The position numbers and the translations under genes are program-made. From Phycisphaerae bacterium (GTDB taxonomy: Bacteria; Planctomycetota; Phycisphaerae; Sedimentisphaerales; UBA12454): a stretch of DNA of 64,000 nucleotides. The notes beneath the pieces were generated by a model. That model did no database searches. It was not told the DNA's origin and was given only the letters and a program-made list of their open reading frames with translations. Shown piece by piece: positions 62,294 through 64,000 of this stretch. The DNA lies in the NCBI GenBank assembly GCA_041652575.1, contig JBAZHC010000013.1, forward strand, positions 40,411 to 104,410, read 5' to 3'. Position 1 is the stretch's first letter. Every line of letters starts with the position of its first letter.

Positions 62294-62647
62294 TGATATG
62301 TGTTATAGATTATCAAGAGTATTTTTGCAGAACAAATCGATATAGCGAACTCGCTGAGATTTGCTGCTGACCTATGTATTGAATAGGACGAGGATTTTTG
62401 ATTTATAGATTCCTGCTGAAAGAGAAGATTAAAAAGATTTCTCCACACTGGTCGAAATGACCCCGATGAGATAGCCGAAGCGGCATCTCACGGGGCAAGC
62501 AATGAGATTCTTCACTGTGCTACGCTCCGTTCAGAATGACATTCTGCGCGGGAATAACATTTCACTTGATTGTAACAAAATTCCGTATTATAAAAGGGTA
62601 ATAAGTGCATAAGTACATAAGAACAAAAGGACATAAGGAAGTAGGGA
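62294..62647. other. Intergenic region with REP-like hairpin element
   Basis: No gene. Two copies of the GTCATTTCGA-type repeat, facing the same way (62436-62464, 62506-62541), bracket a strong hairpin. Short ACATAAG repeats lie at 62608-62640, before the decarboxylase start. Confidence 0.6.
62461..62495. repeat. Long hairpin between two dispersed repeat copies
   Basis: CCCCG, TGAGAT and GCCG pair with CGGC, ATCTCA and CGGGG, with two single-base bulges and a three-base loop (15 bp in all). With its flanking repeats it looks like a REP or small mobile element. Confidence 0.55.
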
Positions 62648-63781
62648 ATGAAGGAAAATTTAATCAAATTAGCGAAAGAACACGGGACGCCGTTGTTTAT
62701 TCTTGACCACGCGAAGATTCGGGAGAATTTTCGCACGTTTAAGAAGAATCTGCCGAATGTTCAGGCCTATTACGCGGTAAAGGCAAACTCCAATCAGGAA
62801 ATTATCAAAACGCTGTTCAACGAAGGGGCGAGTTTCGATGTCGCTTCGTATAACGAGTTTATGCAGATTTATAATCAGATAAAAGGTTTTAAAAAAGCGG
62901 AAAAAGACTTTTTTATCTGGGACAAAATCATCTTCTCCAATACCATCAAAGATAAAGAAACTTTGCAAAAAATCAAAAAGTACAAGCCTTTGGTAACTTA
63001 CGATAACGCCGATGAGGTGGATAAGATTAAGGAAAATTGCGAAACTGCCGGGCTGGTTTTGCGATTGAAGGTACCCGATACCGGCTCGCAGGTCGAGATG
63101 AGCTCGAAATTCGGGGCTGAACCCGGCGATGCGGCGGGACTGATAAAAAAAGTCTTCGATTCGGGGCTTGCGGTCGAGGGTTTAAGTTTTCACGTTGGAA
63201 GTCAATGCACGAATTTCGATAATTACGCGGTCGCGCTTCAGATAACATCGCAGATTTTTAACGATGCCCGCAAGAAGGGCTATAATCTGAAAATAGTCGA
63301 TATCGGCGGCGGATTTCCTGCGGCGTATGATTCGGCAGTGCCGCGGTTCGAGCAGCTTGCGGAAGTAATAGATTCCGAATGCAAAAGGCTGTTTCCGGAA
63401 GATGTCGAACTTATAGCCGAGCCGGGCAGGTTTATGGTGGCAACGGCCGCGGTGCTGGTTTCGGAAATAATCGGCAAGGCGACGCGAAGCGGCAAAATCT
63501 TCTATCATATAAACGACGGCGTATATCATACGTTTTCAGGGATTGTTTACGACCACTGGATACCGAATTTTCATTCGTTCAAAGATGGCGAGACGGCAGT
63601 TTGCGCGGTTGTCGGGCCGACGTGCGACAGCTTCGATAAGATTTCCATTTCGGAACAACTGCCGGGCAATCTGCAAATCGGCGATATGTTTTATACGGAA
63701 AATATCGGAGCGTACAGCATCGCATCATCGACGAAATTCAACGGATTTGAGGGAGCGAAGATACTGCATATAAATAATTAA
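62648..63781 (+). CDS. Ornithine/lysine-type decarboxylase (PLP fold III)
   Basis: A 377-residue PLP enzyme of the alanine-racemase-fold decarboxylases. The PLP lysine is in 'YYAVKANSN' (about 41-49); 'FHVGSQC' (near 181), 'DIGGGFP' (near 219), 'AEPGRFM' (near 257) and the substrate-site 'GPTCDSFDKI' (near 322) follow, the last typical of ornithine and lysine decarboxylases. It would make putrescine or cadaverine, feeding the deoxyhypusine synthase-like enzyme. Diaminopimelate or carboxynorspermidine decarboxylase are less likely alternatives by the C-terminal motif. Confidence 0.88.
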   Translation: MKENLIKLAKEHGTPLFILDHAKIRENFRTFKKNLPNVQAYYAVKANSNQEIIKTLFNEGASFDVASYNEFMQIYNQIKGFKKAEKDFFIWDKIIFSNTIKDKETLQKIKKYKPLVTYDNADEVDKIKENCETAGLVLRLKVPDTGSQVEMSSKFGAEPGDAAGLIKKVFDSGLAVEGLSFHVGSQCTNFDNYAVALQITSQIFNDARKKGYNLKIVDIGGGFPAAYDSAVPRFEQLAEVIDSECKRLFPEDVELIAEPGRFMVATAAVLVSEIIGKATRSGKIFYHINDGVYHTFSGIVYDHWIPNFHSFKDGETAVCAVVGPTCDSFDKISISEQLPGNLQIGDMFYTENIGAYSIASSTKFNGFEGAKILHINN

Positions 63782-63822
63782 AAGAACTCAGAACTCGGAA
63801 CACAGGACACAGAAGAAAATTT

Positions 63823-63860
63823 GAACGTCCAACATCGAACGCTGAACATCGAACATTGAA
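63823..63860. repeat. Short tandem repeat (GAACATCGAAC type)
   Basis: Degenerate units 'GAACGTCCAACATC', 'GAACGCTGAACATC', 'GAACATTGAA' follow the decarboxylase gene. Similar wording is common in planctomycete and other intergenic DNA. A small ATTGC-TTC-GCAAT hairpin lies at 63868-63880. Confidence 0.5.
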
Positions 63861-63894
63861 TAAAAAAATTGCTTCGCAATGATTTTATGAAAGC

Positions 63895-63972
63895 GTGTGT
63901 CTCCTCTTGCGGTTAAAATGCCGCATGAGAAAACCTAATTCAGCGACCACAAGTCGCAGAAAGGAGACACAC
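63895..63972 (+). other. Structured element: 11-bp inverted repeat enclosing two hairpins
   Basis: GTGTGTCTCCT (63895-63905) pairs perfectly with AGGAGACACAC (63962-63972). Inside are TGCGG...CCGCA (near 63908-63925) and GCGAC-CACAA-GTCGC (63943-63957). The right arm contains the ribosome site of the ATG at 63973, so the stem would hide it. It may be a leader RNA, an insertion-sequence end, or both. Confidence 0.55.
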
Positions 63973-64000
63973 ATGGAAATTATATCAATGGATTCGCATA
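63973..64000 (+). CDS. Start of a gene cut by the right edge, possibly IS110-type transposase
   Basis: ATG with AGGAG seven bases upstream opens a frame of nine codons reading 'MEIISMDSH'. A hydrophobic strand followed by Asp-x-His is how many IS110-family transposases begin ('GIDSHK'-like), with the Asp as first acidic catalytic residue. Nine codons cannot prove this. Confidence 0.4.

Overview
The window looks like the genome of an anaerobic, polysaccharide-degrading planctomycete of the class Phycisphaerae (Sedimentisphaerales-like). This is inferred from the gene content, not from a marker gene; no rRNA or tRNA is visible. The pointers are a PEP-CTERM protein, exported proteins carrying a single dockerin-like Asp-rich motif ending in 'WL', a large prepilin-type protein with a 'DGH' C-terminal motif, many glycoside hydrolases, and a full [FeFe]-hydrogenase system.

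Left region (1-22,000) is a glycan-use locus: one GH30 gene cut by the left edge, a tandem pair of secreted GH30 enzymes, a GH35 beta-galactosidase, a large GH94-like phosphorylase-type protein, a sugar ABC importer (binding protein plus two permeases, no ATPase), three surface or exported proteins (PEP-CTERM, prepilin-like, LamG/dockerin-like), a LacI-family repressor and a GH3 beta-glucosidase. Four copies of a LacI-type palindrome (TAGCAACCGGTTGCTA-like) sit at the start of the transcription units, three of them directly downstream of a good -35/-10 pair, so the locus reads as one local regulon. The mix of secreted GH30, sugar import, a phosphorylase-like enzyme and a beta-glucosidase fits a beta-glucan (possibly laminarin-type) substrate; this is inference.

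From 22,100 to 28,700 come an aldo/keto reductase, a MacA-MacB-TolC-type tripartite efflux set with MacB split into two genes, and a small RRM RNA-binding protein.

From 29,000 to 44,400 there is one long co-directional [FeFe]-hydrogenase unit: Rex (with a Rex-like operator upstream), HydC/NuoE, a HydB/NuoF protein fused to a GltD/NfnB-like flavoprotein, catalytic HydA, a receiver-only protein, a sensory [FeFe]-hydrogenase fused to a histidine kinase, a receiver-histidine kinase, the maturases HydE, HydG and HydF with an aspartate ammonia-lyase between HydG and HydF, and a second receiver-only protein. It encodes an NAD(H)-linked, probably bifurcating hydrogenase, its H-cluster assembly machinery, and a signalling chain that has no DNA-binding output protein in the operon.

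From 44,400 to 58,000 is a pectin/rhamnose locus: a fused CE12 esterase-GH28 galacturonan hydrolase, an NCS1-type permease with a 59-residue membrane protein, a RhaD-like aldolase-dehydrogenase, a zinc-type alcohol dehydrogenase, a PHP protein, a stand-alone lipoyl domain, a fused E1 alpha-beta 2-oxoacid dehydrogenase, a DeoR regulator and L-rhamnose isomerase. No rhamnulokinase and no E2 or E3 is present here.

The right end (58,000-64,000) carries polyamine genes (deoxyhypusine synthase-like, ornithine/lysine decarboxylase-like), an exported dockerin-like protein and an AT-rich PfkB kinase, separated by long intergenic stretches full of degenerate repeats and hairpins. The last 100 bases hold an 11-bp inverted repeat enclosing two small hairpins and the first nine codons of what may be an IS110-type transposase.
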